This document shows, piece by piece, positions 47,111 through 61,959 of a stretch of DNA of 64,000 nt. Under the pieces are notes generated by a model, which saw nothing but the letters and a program-made list of their open reading frames with translations, was not told where the DNA came from and did not search any database. Position 1 is the stretch's first letter. Every line of letters begins with the position of its first letter. The position numbers and the translations under genes were made by a program. Source of the stretch: Colletes latitarsis (Eukaryota > Arthropoda > Insecta > Hymenoptera > Colletidae); assembly GCF_051014445.1 (NCBI RefSeq), contig NW_027488366.1:24818001-24882000 (forward strand), in the 5' to 3' direction.

Positions 47111-49221
47111 GCGTCATCCTCTAAAATATTGATCCAAACCAGGTTTAATGGACTGCTTCAGTGTGGTACCACTTTACTACGTGATGCAAACCAGAAGAAA
47201 CCCAGGATCAGTTCAACAAGTACGTGAAAAACGCGAAAGTATGAGCCTGATGTGGGCGAATCCCAGACCTATCCCAGACCTAACTTGCGTTATCCTCTAA
47301 AATATTGATCGATACGAGGTTTAATTGACTGTTTCAGCGTGGTACCGCATTACTACGTGATACAATCCAGAAACAGCCCAGGATCTAGCCATGAAGTATG
47401 AGAAATATGCAAAAGTATGAGCCTGATGAGAGCAAATCCTAGACCTAACCCAAACCTAACATGCGTTATCCTCTAAAATATTGATCCAAACCAGGTTTAA
47501 TGGACTGCTTCAGTGTGGTACCACTTTACTACGTGATGCAAAGCAGAAAAAACCCTCGATCAGGTCAACATGTATGTTAAAACTGCGAAAGCATGACCCT
47601 GATGAGGGCAAATCCCAGGCCTATCCCAGACCTAACATGCGTTGTGCTCTAAAATATTGATGGAAACCAGGTTCAATTGCCTGCTTCAGTGTGGTACCAC
47701 ATTACTACGTGGTGCAATCCAGAAAAAGTCCAGGATCTAGCCATCAAGTATGAGAAAAATGCGAAAGAATGAGCCTGATGAGAGCAAATCCCAGACCTAA
47801 CCTAGACCTAACATGAATTATTCTCTAAAATATTTATCAAGACCAGGTTTAATTGATTGTTTCAGAGTGGGCCCACATTACTACGTGATGCAAACCAGAA
47901 AACACCCAGGATCCGTTCAACAAGTATGTGAAGAATGCGAAAGTATGAGTCTGTAGAGTGAAAATCCCAGGCCTTACCTAGACCTAACATGCGTTATCCT
48001 CTAAAATATTGATCCAAACCAGGTTTAATGGACTGTTTCAGTGTGGTATCACATTTCTACGTGACGCAAACCAGAAAAAACCCAGGATCTGCTCAACAAG
48101 TATGTGAGAAACGCGAAAGTATGAGCCTGATGAGGGCAAATCCCAGACCTATCCCAGACCTAACATGCGTTGTCCTCTAAAACATTGATGCAAACCAGGC
48201 TTAATTGACTGGTTCAGTGTTGTACTTCATTACTACGTGATGCAATCCAGAAAAAGCCCAGGATCTATCCATCAAGTATGAGAAATATGCGAAAGAATGA
48301 GCCTGATGAGAGCAAATCCCAGAACTAACCTAGACCTTTCAAGAATTATTCTCTAAAATATTGATCAAAACCAGGTTTCATTGACTGTTTCAGTGTGGTA
48401 CCACATTACTAGGTGATCCAATCCAGAAATAGCCCAGGATCCAGCCATGAAGTATCAGAAATGTGCGAAAGTATGAGCCTGATGGGGGCAAATCCTAGAC
48501 CTAACCCAGACCTAACATGCGTTATCCTCTAAAATATTTATCATGACCAGGTTTAATTGACTGTTTCAGTGTGGTCCCACATTACTACGTGATCCAAACC
48601 AAGAAAACTCAGGATCCGTTCAACAAGTATGTGAAGAACGCGAAAGTATGAGTCTGATGAGTGAAAATCCCAGGCCTAACCTAGACCTAACATGCGTTAT
48701 CCTCAAAATTATTGATCGAAACCTGGTTTAATCGACTGTTTCAGTGTGGTACCACATTACTACGTGACCCAAACCAGAAAAAACCCAGGATCTGTTCAAC
48801 AAGTATGTGAAAAACGCGAAAGTATGAGCCTGATGAGGGCAAATCCCAGACCTATCCCTGACCAAACTTGCGTTATCCTCTAAAATATTGATCGAAACCA
48901 GGTTTAATCGACTGTCTCAGTGTGGTACCACATTGCTACGTGATACAAACCAGAAAAAACCCAGGATCAGTTCAACAAGTACGTGAAAAACGCGAAAGTA
49001 TGAGCCTGATGAGGGCGAATCCCAGACCTATCCCAGACCTAACTTGCGTTATCCTCTAAAATATTGATCGAAACCAGGTTTAATCGACTGTTTCAGTGTG
49101 GTACCACACTACTACGTGACCCAAACCTGAAAAAACCCAGGATCTGTTCAACAAGTATGTGAAAAACGCGAAAGTATGAGCCTGATGAGGGCGAATCCCA
49201 GACCTATCCCAGACCTAACTT
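47111..49221. repeat. 12-monomer (2111-bp) tandem higher-order unit, copy 1
   Basis: This unit is repeated directly at 49222-51332 at a constant offset of 2111 bp. Shared private markers include GCGTCATCC at the start, GATCGATACGAGG, ATGCAAAAGTATGAG, the GTCTGTAGAGTG variant (about 47.95 and 50.06 kb), GAAGTATCAGAAATGTG and CCAAGAAAACTCAGG, the last explaining a length near 12 x 176. Only a few differences were seen between copies. Exact boundaries are blurred over about 70 bp because the exchange happened inside a conserved monomer section. Confidence 0.88.
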
Positions 49222-51332
49222 GCGTCATCCTCTAAAATATTGATCCAAACCAGGTTTAATGGACTGCTTCAGTGTGGTACCACTTTACTACGTGATGCAA
49301 ACCAGAAGAAACCCAGGATCAGTTCAACAAGTACGTGAAAAACGCGAAAGTATGAGCCTGATGTGGGCGAATCCCAGACCTATCCCAGACCTAACTTGCG
49401 TTATCCTCTAAAATATTGATCGATACGAGGTTTAATTGACTGTTTCAGCGTGGTACCGCATTACTACGTGATACAATCCAGAAACAGCCCAGGATCTAGC
49501 CATGAAGTATGAGAAATATGCAAAAGTATGAGCCTGATGAGAGCAAATCCTAGACCTAACCCAAACCTAACATGCGTTATCCTCTAAAATATTGATCCAA
49601 ACCAGGTTTAATGGACTGCTTCAGTGTGGTACCACTTTACTACGTGATGCAAAGCAGAAAAAACCCTCGATCAGGTCAACATGTATGTTAAAACTGCGAA
49701 AGCATGACCCTGATGAGGGCAAATCCCAGGCCTATCCCAGACCTAACATGCGTTGTGCTCTAAAATATTGATGGAAACCAAGTTCAATTGCCTGCTTCAG
49801 TGTGGTACCACATTACTACGTGGTGCAATCCAGAAAAAGTCCAGGATCTAGCCATCAAGTATGAGAAAAATGCGAAAGAATGAGCCTGATGAGAGCAAAT
49901 CCCAGACCTAACCTAGACCTAACATGAATTATTCTCTAAAATATTTATCAAGACCAGGTTTAATTGATTGTTTCAGAGTGGGCCCACATTACTACGTGAT
50001 GCAAACCAGAAAACACCCAGGATCCGTTCAACAAGTATGTGAAGAATGCGAAAGTATGAGTCTGTAGAGTGAAAATCCCAGGCCTTACCTAGACCTAACA
50101 TGCGTTATCCTCTAAAATATTGATCCAAACCAGGTTTAATGGACTGTTTCAGTGTGGTATCACATTTCTACGTGACGCAAACCAGAAAAAACCCAGGATC
50201 TGCTCAACAAGTATGTGAAAAACGCGAAAGTATGAGCCTGATGAGGGCAAATCCCAGACCTATCCCAGACCTAACATGCGTTGTCCTCTAAAACATTGAT
50301 GCAAACCAGGCTTAATTGACTGGTTCAGTGTTGTACTTCATTACTACGTGATGCAATCCAGAAAAAGCCCAGGATCTATCCATCAAGTATGAGAAATATG
50401 CGAAAGAATGAGCCTGATGAGAGCAAATCCCAGAACTAACCTAGACCTTTCAAGAATTATTCTCTAAAATATTGATCAAAACCAGGTTTCATTGACTGTT
50501 TCAGTGTGGTACCACATTACTAGGTGATCCAATCCAGAAATAGCCCAGGATCCAGCCATGAAGTATCAGAAATGTGCGAAAGTATGAGCCTGATGGGGGC
50601 AAATCCTAGACCTAACCCAGACCTAACATGCGTTATCCTCTAAAATATTTATCATGACCAGGTTTAATTGACAGTTTCAGTGTGGTCCCACATTACTACG
50701 TGATCCAAACCAAGAAAACTCAGGATCCGTTCAACAAGTATGTGAAGAACGCGAAAGTATGAGTCTGATGAGTGAAAATCCCAGGCCTAACCTAGACCTA
50801 ACATGCGTTATCCTCAAAATTATTGATCGAAACCTGGTTTAATCGACTGTTTCAGTGTGGTACCACATTACTACGTGACCCAAACCAGAAAAAACCCAGG
50901 ATCTGTTCAACAAGTATGTGAAAAACGCGAAAGTATGAGCCTGATGAGGGCAAATCCCAGACCTATCCCTGACCAAACTTGCGTTATCCTCTAAAATATT
51001 GATCGAAACCAGGTTTAATCGACTGCCTCAGTGTGGTACCACATTGCTACGTGATACAAACCAGAAAAAACCCAGGATCAGTTCAACAAGTACGTGAAAA
51101 ACGCGAAAGTATGAGCCTGATGAGGGCGAATCCCAGACCTATCCCAGACCTAACTTGCGTTATCCTCTAAAATATTGATCGAAACCAGGTTTAATCGACT
51201 GTTTCAGTGTGGTACCACACTACTACGTGACCCAAACCTGAAAAAACCCAGGATCTGTTCAACAAGTATGTGAAAAACGCGAGAGTATGAGCCTGATGAG
51301 GGCAAATCCCAGACCTATCCCAGACCTAACTT
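49222..51332. repeat. 12-monomer (2111-bp) tandem higher-order unit, copy 2
   Basis: Direct repeat of 47111-49221. Its last monomer reads GCGAGAGTATGAG near 51.28 kb, where copy 1 reads GCGAAAGTATGAG, and continues into sequence resembling 14.15 kb onward of the left block. The left block (12090-14200) holds a single related unit, so the tandem is a local amplification. Confidence 0.86.
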
Positions 51333-54300
51333 GCGTTGTCCTCTCAGATATTGATGGAAACCAGGTTAAATTGACTGTTTCAGTGTTGTACTTCATTACT
51401 ACGTGATGCAATCCAGAAAAAGCCCAGGATCTAGCCATGAAGTGTGAGAAATATGCGAAAGTATGAGCCTGATGAGGGCAAATCCTAGACCTAACCCAAA
51501 CCTACCATGCGTTATCCTCTAAAATATTTATCAAGACCAGGTTTAATTGAATGTTTCAGTGTGATACCACATTACTACGTGAACCAAACCAGTAAAAACC
51601 CAGGATCCGTTCAACAAGTATGTGAAGAATGCGAAAGTATGAGTCTGATGAGTGAAAATCCACGGCCTAACCTAGACCTAACATGCGTTATCCCCAAAAA
51701 TATTGATCGAAACCAGGTTTAATCGACTGTATCAGTGTGGTACCACACTACTACGTGACACAAACCGGAAAAAACCCAGGATCTGTTCAACAGGTATGTG
51801 AAAAACGCGAAAGTATGAGCATGATGAGGGCAAATCCCAGACCTATCACAGACCTAACTTGCGTTATCCTCAAAAATATTGATCGAAACCTGGTTTAATC
51901 GACTGTTTCAGTGTTGTACTTCATTACTACGGGATGCAATCCAGAAAAAGCCTAGGATCTAGCCATGAAGTATGAGAAATATGCGAAAGTATGAGCCTGA
52001 TGAGGGCAAATCCTAGACCTAACCGAAACCTAACATGCGTTATCCTCTAAAACATTTATCAAGACCAGGTTTCATTGAATGTTTCAGTGTGTTCCCACAT
52101 TACTACGTGATCCATACCAGAAAAAACCCAGGATCCGTTCAACAAGTATGTGAAGAATGCGAAGGTATGTGTCTGATGAGTGAAAATCCCAGGCCTAACC
52201 TAGACCTAACATGCGTTATCCTCAAAAATATTGATCGAAACCTGGTTTAATCGACTGTTTCAGTGTGGTACCACATTACTATGTGATCCAAACCAGAAAA
52301 TAACCCAGGATCCGTTCAACGAGTATGTGAAGTGTGCGAAAGTATGAGCCTGATGAGGGCAAATCACAGACCTATCCCAGACCTAACTTGCGTTGTCCTC
52401 TAAGATATTGATGGAAACCAGGATTAATTGACTGTTTCACTGTTGTACTTCATTACTACGAGATGCAATCCAGAAAAAGCCCAGGATCTAGCCATCAAGT
52501 ATGAGAAATATGCGAAAGAATGAGCCTGATGAGAGCAAATCCCAGACCTAGCCTAGACCTAACATGAATTATTCTCTAAAATATTGATCGAAACCAGGTT
52601 TAATTGACTGTTTCAGTGTGGTACCACATTACTACGTGATCCAAACCAGAAAAAGCCCAGGATCCGTTCAACAAGTATGTGTGAGAATGCAAAAGTATGA
52701 GTCTGATGAGTGAAAATCCCAGGCCTAACCTAGACCTAACATGCGTTATCCTCACAAATATTGATCGAAACCTGGTTTAATCGACTGTTTCAGTGTGGTA
52801 CCACATTACTACGTGACCCAAACCAGAACAAACCCACGATCTGTACAACAAGTATGTGAAAAACGCGAAAGTATGAGCCTGATGAGGGCAAATCCCAGAC
52901 CTATCCCAGACCTAACTTGCGTTATCCTCTAAAATATTGATCGAAACCAGGTTTAATCGACTGTTTCGGTGTGGTACCACATTGCTACGTGATCCAAACC
53001 AGAAAATACCCAGGATCAGTTCAACAAGTATGTGAAAAACGCGAAAGTATGAGCCTGATGAGGGCGAATCCCAGACCTATCCCAGACCTAACTTGCGTTA
53101 TCCTCTAAAATATTGATCGAAAACAGGTTTAATTTTCTGTTTCAGCGTGGTACCACATTACTACGCGATACAATCCAGAAACAGCCCAGGATCTAGCCAT
53201 GAAGTATGAGAAATATGCGAAAGTATGAGCCTGATGAGGGCATATCCTAGACCAAACCCAAACCTAACATGCGTTATCCTCTAAAATATTCATCCAAACC
53301 AAGTTTAATGGACTGCATCAGTGTGGTACCACTTTACTACGTGATTCAAAGCAGAAAAAACCCTCGATCAGGTCAACATGTATGTTAAAACTGCGAAAGT
53401 ATGACCCTGATGAGGGCAAATCCCAGGCCTAACCTAGACCTGACATGCTTTGTCCTTTGAAATATTGATAGAAACCAGGTTTAATTGACTGTTTCAGTGT
53501 TGTACTTCATTACTACGTGATGCAATCCAGAAAAAGCCCAGGATCTAGCCATCAAGTATGAGAAATATGCGAAAGAATGAGCCTGATGAGGGAAAATCCT
53601 AGACCTAACCCAGACCAAATCTACGTTATCCTATAAAATATTTATCAAGACCAGGTTTAATTGATTGTTTCAGTGTGGTAACACATTACTACGTGATACA
53701 CACCAGAAAAAACCCAAGACCCGTTCAACAAGTATGTGAAGAATGCGAAAGTATGAGTCTGATGAGTGAAAATCCCCGGCCTAACCTAGACCTAACATGC
53801 GTTGTCCTCAAAAATATTGATCGAAACCAGGTTTAATCGACTGTTTCAGCGTTGTACTTCATTACTACGTGATGCAATCCAGAAAAAGCCCAGGATCTAT
53901 CCATCAAGTATGAGAAATATGCGAAAGAATGAGCCTGATGAGAGCAAATCCCAGACCTAACCTAGACCTTACAAGAATTATTCTCTAAAATATTGATCAA
54001 AACCAGGTTTAATTGACTGTTTCAGTGTGGTACCACATTACTAGGTGATCCAATCCAGAAATAGCCCAGGATCCAGCCATGAAGTATGAGAAATATGCGT
54101 AAGTATGAGCCTGACGGGGGCAAATCCTAGACCTAACTCAGACCTAACATGCGTTATCCTCTAAAATATTTATCAAGACCAGGTTTAATTGAATGTTTCA
54201 GTGTTGTACCACATTACTACGTGATCCAAACCAGTAAAAACACAGGCTCCGTTCAACAAGTATGTGAAGAATGCGAAAGTATGAGTCTGATGAGTGAAAA

Positions 54301-57300
54301 TCCCCGGCCTAACCTAGACCTAACATGCGTTGTCCTCAAAAATATTGATCGAAACCAGGTTTAATCGACTGTTTCAGTGTGGTCCCACATTACTACGTGA
54401 TCCAAACCAGAAAAAACCCAGGATCAGTTCAACAAGTATGTGAGAAACGCGAAAGTATGAGCCTGACGAGGGCAAATCCCAGACCTATCCCAGACCTAAC
54501 TTGCGTTATCCTCTAAAATATTGATCGAAACCAGGTTTATTTGACTGTTTCAGCGTGGTACCGCATTATTACGTGATACAATCCAGAAACAGCCCAGGAT
54601 CTAGCCATGAAGTATGAGAAATATGCGAAAGTATGAGCCTGATGAGGTCAAATCCTTGACCTAACCCAAACCTAACATGCGTTATCCTCTAAAATATTTA
54701 TCAAGACCAGGTTTAATTGAATGTTTCAGTGTGTTCCCACATTACTACGTGATCCATACCAGAAAAAACCCAGGATCCGTTCAACAAGTATGTGAAGAAT
54801 GCGAAGGTATGTGTCTGATGAGTGAAAATCCCAGGCCTAACCTAGACCTAACATGCGTTATCCTCAAAAATATTGATCGAAACCTGGTTTAATCGACTGT
54901 TTCAGTGTGGTACCACATTACTATGTGATCCAAACCAGAAAATAACGCAGGATCAGTTCAACAAGTATGTGAAAAACGCGAAAGTATGAGCCTGATGAGG
55001 GCGAATCCCAGACCTATCCCAGACCTAACTTGCGTTATCCTCTAAAATATTGATCGAAACCAGGTTTAATTTACTGTTTCAGCGTGGTACCACATTACTA
55101 CGCGATACAATCCAGAAACAGCCCAGGATCAAGCCATGAAGTATGAGAAATATGCGAAAGTATGAGCCTGATGAGGGCATATCCTAGACCAAACCCAAAC
55201 CTAACATGCGTTATCCTCTAAAATATTCATCCAAACCAAGTTTAATGGACTGCTTCAGTGTGGTACCACTTTACTACGTGATTCAAAGCAGAAAAAACCC
55301 TCGATCAGGTCAACATGTATGTTAAAACTGCGAAAGTATGACCCTGATGAGGGCAAATCCCAGGCCTAACCTAGACCTGACATGCTTTGTCCTTTGAAAT
55401 ATTGATGGAAACCAGGTTAAATTGACTGTTCCAGTGTTGTACTTCATTACTACGTGATCCAATCCAGAAAAAGCCCAGGATCTAGCCATGAAGTATGAGA
55501 AATATGCGAAAGTATGAGCCTGATGTGGGCAAATCCTAGACCTAACCCAAACCTACCATGCGTTAGCCTCTAAAATATTTATCAAGACCAGGTTTAATTG
55601 AATGTTTCAGTGTGGTACCACATTACTACGTGAACCAAACCAGAAAAAACACAGGAGCCGTTCAACAAGTATGTGAAAAATGCGAAAGTATGAGTCTGAT
55701 GAGTGAAAATCCCAGGCCTAACCTAGACCTAACATGCGTTATCCTCTAAAATATTGATCGAAACCAGGTTTAATCGACTGTTTCAGTGTGGTACCACATT
55801 GCAACGTGATCCAAACCAGAAAAAACCCAGGATCAGTTCAACGAGTATGTGAAAAACGCGAATGAATGAGCCTGATGAGGACGAATCCCAGACCTATCCC
55901 AGACCTAACTTGCGTTATCCTCTAAAATATTGATCGAAACCAGGTTTAATTGACTGTTTCAGCGTGGTACCGCATTACTACGTGATACAATCCAGAAACA
56001 GCCCAGGATCTAGCCATGAAGTATGAGAAATATGCGAAAGTATGAGCCTGATGAGGGCAAATCCTTGACCTAACCCAAACCTAACATGCGTTATCCTCTA
56101 AAATATTGATCCAAACCAGGTTTAATGGACTGCTTCAGTGTGGTACCACTTTACTACGTGATCCAAAGCAGAAAAAACCCTCGATCAGGTCAACATGTAT
56201 GTTAAAACTGCGAAAGTATGACCCTGATGAGGGCATATCCCAGGCCTAACCTAGATCTAACATGCGTTGTCCTCTAAAATATTGATGGAAACCAGGTTTA
56301 ATTGACTGTTTCAGTGTTGTACTACATTACTACGTGATGCAATCCAGAAAAAGCCCAGGATCTAGCCATCAACTATGAGAAATATGCGAAAGAATGACCC
56401 TGATGAGTGAAAATCCTCGGCCTAACCTAGACCTAACATGCGTTATCCTCAAAAATATTAATCGAAACCAGGTTTAATGGACAGTTTCAGTGTGGTACCA
56501 CATTACTACGTGATCCAAACCAGAAAAAAACCCAAGACCCGTTCAACAAGTATGTGAAAAACGCGAAAGTATGAGTCTGATAAGGGCTAATCCCAGACCT
56601 AAACTAGACATAACTTTCGTTATCCTCTAAAATATTGATCGAAACCAGGTTTAATTGACTGTTTTAGTGTGGTACCACTTTACTACGTGATCCAAAGCAG
56701 AAAAAACCCTCGATTAGGTCAACATGTATGTTAAAACTGCGAATGTATGACCCTGATGAGGCCAAATCCGAGGCCTAACCTAGACCTAACATGCGTTATC
56801 CTCAAAAATATTGATCGAAACCAGGTTTAATGGACTGTTTCAGTGTGGTACCACATTACTACGTGATCCAATCCAGAAAGAGCCAAGGATCTAGCCATGA
56901 AGTATGAGAAATATGCGAAAGTATGAGCCTGATGAGGGCAAATCCTAGACCTAACCCAAACCTAACATGCGTTATCCTCAAAGATATTGATCGAAACCAG
57001 GTTTAATCGACTGTTTCAGTGTGGTACCACATTACAACGTGATCCAAACCAGAAAAGAACCCAGGATCTGTTCAACAAGTATGTGAAGTGTGCGAAAGTA
57101 TGAGTCTGATGACGGCAAATCCCAGGCCTAAACTAGACCTAACATGCGTTATCCACAAAAATATTAATCGAAACCAGGTTCAATCGACTGTTTCAGTGTG
57201 TTGCCACATTACTACGTGATCCAAACCAGAAAAAAACCCAGGATCTTGTCAACGAGTATGTGAAGTGTGCGAAAGTATGAGTCTGATGAGGGCTAATCCC

Positions 57301-57860
57301 AGACCTATCCCAGACCTAACTTGCGTTATCCTCTAAAATAATGATCGAAACCAGGTTTAATTGACTGTTTTAGTAGTGGTACCACTTTACTACGTATCCA
57401 AAGTAGAAAAAACCCTCGATCAGGTCAACATGTATGTTAAAACTGCGAAAGTATGACCCTGATTAGGGCAAATCCCAGGCCTAACCTAGACCTAACATGC
57501 GATATCCTCTAAAATATTTATCCAGACCAGGTTTAATTGAATGTTTCGGTGTGGTACCACATTACTGGGTGATCCAATCCAGAAAAAACCCAGGATCTGT
57601 TCTACAGGTATGTGAAAAACGCGGAAGTACGTGCCTGATGAGGGCAAATTCCAGACCTAACCAAGACCTAACTTGCGTTATCCTCTAAAATATTGATCGA
57701 AACCAGGTTTAATGGACTGTTTCAGTGTGGTACCACACTACTACGTGATCCGAACCAGAAAAAACCCAGGATCAGTTCAACAAGTATGTGAAAAACGCGA
57801 AAGTACGAGCCTGATGAGGGCAAATCCCAGACCTAACCCAGACCTAACTTGCGTTATCCT

Positions 57861-58388
57861 CTAAAATATTGATCGAAGCCAGGTTTAATGGACTGTTTCT
57901 GTGTTGTACTTCATTACTACGTGATACAATCCAGAAAAAGCCCAGGATCTAGCCATCAAGTATGAGAAATATGCGAAAGAATGAGCCTGATGAGAGCAAA
58001 TCCCAGACCTATCCCAGACCTAACATGCGTTATCCTCTAAAATATTGATCGAAACCAGGTTTAATTGGCTGTTTCAGTGTGTTACCACTTTACTACGTGA
58101 TGCAAAGTAGAAAAAGCCCTCGATCAGGTCAACATGTATGTTAAAACTGCGAAAGTATGACCCTGATTAGGGCAAATCCCAGGCCTAACCTAGACCTAAC
58201 ATGCGATATCCTCTAAAATATTTATCCAGACCAGATCAAATTGAATGTTACGGTGTGGTACCACATTACTGCGTGAACCAAACCAGAAAAAACCCAGGAT
58301 CCGTTCAACAAGTATGTGAAGAATGCGAAGCTATGAGTCTGATGAGGGCAAATCCCAGACCTAACCCAGACCTAACTTGCGTTATCCT
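57861..58388. repeat. 3-monomer (528-bp) tandem duplication, copy 1
   Basis: Three monomers (a type B beginning GATCGAAGCCAGG, a type C with AAAGTAGAAAAAGCCC, and a type A with GCGATATCCTC and TTATCCAGACCAG) are repeated exactly 528 bp later at 58389-58916. An earlier single monomer with the same GCGATATCCTC start lies at 57497. Confidence 0.87.
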
Positions 58389-58916
58389 CTAAAATATTGA
58401 TCGAAACCAGGTTTAATGGACTGTTTCTGTGTTGTACTTCATTACTACGTGATGCAATCCAGAAAAAGCCCAGGATCTAGCCATCAAGTATGAGAAATAT
58501 GCGAAAGAATGAGCCTGATGAGAGCAAATCCCAGACCTATCCCAGACCTAACATGCGTTATCCTCTAAAATATTGATCGAAACCAGGTTTAATTGGCTGT
58601 TTCAGTGTGTTACCACTTTACTACGTGATGCAAAGTAGAAAAAGCCCTCGATCAGGTCAACATGTATGTTAAAACTGCGAAAGTATGACCCTGATTAGGG
58701 CAAATCCCAGGCCTAACCTAGACCTAACATGCGATATCCTCTAAAATATTTATCCAGACCAGATTAAATTGAATGTTACGGTGTGGTACCACATTACTGC
58801 GTGAACCAAACCAGAAAAAACCCAGGATCCGTTCAACAAGTATGTGAAGAATGCGAAGCTATGAGTCTGGTCAGTGAAAATCTCATGGCTAACCTAGACC
58901 TAACTTGCGTTATCCT
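58389..58916. repeat. 3-monomer (528-bp) tandem duplication, copy 2
   Basis: Near-identical direct repeat of 57861-58388. Differences noted include GATGCAATCC versus GATACAATCC and, at the end, CTGGTCAGTGAAAATCTCATGG versus CTGATGAGGGCAAATCCCAG, where a different type-A variant has been joined on. Confidence 0.87.
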
Positions 58917-59460
58917 CTAAAATATTGATCGAAACCAGGTTGAATGGGCTGTTTCAGTGTGGTACCACACAGCTACGTGATCCGAACGAGAAAAAACCCT
59001 AGGGTCTGTTCAACATGTATGTGAAAAACGCGAAAGTATGAGCCTGATGAGGGCAAATCCCAGACCTATCCCAGACCTAACTTGCGTTGTCCTCTAAAAT
59101 ATTGATCGAAACCAGGTTTAATGGACTGTTTCAGTGTGGTACCACACTACTGCGTGATCCGAACCAGAAAAAACCCAGGATCCGTTCAACAAGTATGTGA
59201 AGAATGCGAAAGTATGAGACTGATGTGTGAAAATCCCAGGCCTAACTCAGACCTAACATGCGTTAGCCTCAAGAATATTTATCAAGACCAGCTTAAATTG
59301 AATGTGTCAGTGTGGTACCACACTACTACGTGATCCGAACCAGAAAAAACCCAGGATCTGTTCAACAAGTATGTGAAAAATGTGAAAGTATGATCCTGAT
59401 GAGGGCAAATCCCAGACCTATCCCGGACCTAACTTGCGTTGTCCTCTAAAATATTGATCG

Positions 59461-59665
59461 AAACCAGGTTTAATGGACTGTTTCAGTGTGGTACCACACT
59501 ACTTCGTGATCCAAACCAGAAAAAACCCAGGATCTGTTCAACAAGTATGTGAAAAACTCTAAACTGTGAGCCTGATGAGGGCAAATCTTAGACCTAACCC
59601 AGACCTAAGATGCGTTATCCTCTAAAATATTTATCCAGACCAGGTTTCATTGAATGTTTCAGTGT
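59461..59665. repeat. Satellite segment duplicated at about 62631-62835
   Basis: An unusual monomer pair with CACACTACTTCGTGATCC, CTAAACTGTGAGCC and CCTAAGATGCGTTATCC recurs about 3170 bp (18 monomers) downstream near 62631-62835. These variants are absent from the rest of the window as far as could be read, so the pair is a local duplication private to the right end. Confidence 0.75.
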
Positions 59666-61959
59666 GGTCCCACATTACTACGTGATCCAAACCAGAAAAA
59701 ACCCAGGATCCGTTCAACAATTATGTGAAGAATGCGAAAGTATGAGTCTGATGAGTGAAAATCCCAGGCCTAACCTAGACCTAACATGCGTTATCCTCTA
59801 AAATATTGATCGAAACCAGGTTTCATTGAATGTTTCAGTGTGGTACCACTTTACTACGTGATGCAATCCAGAAAAAGCCCAGGATCTAGCCATGAAGTAT
59901 GAGAAATATGCGAAAGTATGAGCCTGATGAGGGCAAATCCTAGACCTAACCCAGACTTAACATGCGTTAGCTTCTAAAATATTTATCAAGACCTGGTTTA
60001 ATTGAAAGTTTCAGTGTGGTACCACATTACTACGTGATGCAATCCAGATAAAGCCCAGGATCTAACCATCAAGTTTGAGAAATATGCGAAAGAATGTGCC
60101 TGATGAGAGCAAATCCCAGACCTAACCTAAATCGAACATGCGTTATCCTCAAAAATATTGATGGAAACCAGGTTTAATTGACTGTTTCAGTGTGGTACCA
60201 CATTACAACATGATCCAATCCAGAAAAAAGCCCAGGATCCGTTCAAGAAGTATGTGAAGAATGCGAAAGTATGAGTCTGATGAGTAAAAATCCCAGGCCT
60301 AACCTAGACCTAACATGCGTTATCCTCTAAAATATTGATCGAAACCAGGTTTCATTGAATGTTTCAGTGTGGTACCACTTTACTACGTGATGCAATCCAG
60401 ATAAAGCCCAGGATCTAGCCATCAAGTATGAGAAATATGCGAAAGAATGAGCCTGATGAGAGCAAATCCGAGACCTAACCTAGACCTTACATGCGTTATC
60501 CTCTATAATATTGAGCGAAACCAGGTTTAATGGACTGCTTCAGTGTGGTACCACACTACTTCGTGATCCAAACCAGAAACAGCCCAGGATCTAGCCATGT
60601 AGTATGAGAAATATGCGAAAGTATGAGCCTGATGAGGGCAAATCCTAGACCTATCCCAGACGTAACTTGCGTTATCCTCTAAGATATTCATCGAAACCAG
60701 GTTTAATGGACTGTTTCAGCGTGGTACCACATTACTACGTGATACAATCCAGAAACAGCCCAGGATCTAGCCATGAAGTATGAGAAATATGCGAAAGTAT
60801 GAGCCTGATGAGGGCAAATCCTAGACCTAACCCAGACCTAACATCCGTTATCCTCTAAAATATTTATCAAGATCAGGTTTAATTGATTGTTTCTGTGTGG
60901 TCCCACATTACTACGTGATCCAAACCAGAAAAAACCCAGGATCCGTTCAACAAGTATGTGAAGAATGCGAAAGTATGACTCTGATCAGTGAAAATCTCAG
61001 GCCTTACCTAGACCTAACTTGCGTTGTCCTCTAAAATATTGATGGATACCAGGTTTCATTGACTGTTTCAGTGTGGTACTACATTACTACGTGATGCAAT
61101 CCAGAAAAAGCCCAGGATCTAGCCATCAAGTATGAGAAATATGCGAAAGTATGAGCCTGATGAGGGCAAATCCTAGACCTAACCCAGACTTAACATGCGT
61201 TAGCTTCTAAAATATTTATCAAGAAAAGGTTTAATTGATTGTTTCAGTGTGGTCCCACATTACTACGTGATCCAAACCAGAAAGAACCCAGTATCTGTTC
61301 AACATGTATGAGAAATATGCGAAAGAATGAGCCTGATGAGAGCAAATCCCAGAGCTATCCTAGACCTAACATGAATTATTCACTAAAATATTGATCGAAA
61401 AAAGGTTTACCTGACTGTTTCAGTGTGGTCCCACATTACTACGTGATCCAAACCAGAAGAAACCCGGGATCCATTCAACAAGTACGTGAAGAATGCGATA
61501 GTATGAGTCTGATGAGTGAAAATCCCAGACCTAACCTAGACCAAACATGCGTTATCCTCTAAAATATTGATCCAAACCAGGTTTAATGGACTGTTTCAGC
61601 GTGGTACCACACTACTACGTGATCCAAACCAGAAAAAACCCAGGATCTGTTCAACAAGTGTGTGAAAAACGCGAAAGTATGAGCCTGATGAGGGCAAATC
61701 CCAGACATATCCCAGACCTAACTTGCGTTGTCCTCTAAGATATTAATGGAAACCAGGTTTAATTGACTGTTTCGGTGTTGTACTTCATTACTACGTGATG
61801 CAATCCAGAAAAAGCCCAGGATCTAGCCATGAAGTATGAGAAATATGCGAAAGTAAGAGCCTGATGAGGGCAAATCCTAGACCTATCCCAGACCTAACTT
61901 GCGTTATCCTCTAAAATATTTATCAAGATCAGGTTTAATTGATTGTTTCAGTGGGGTCC

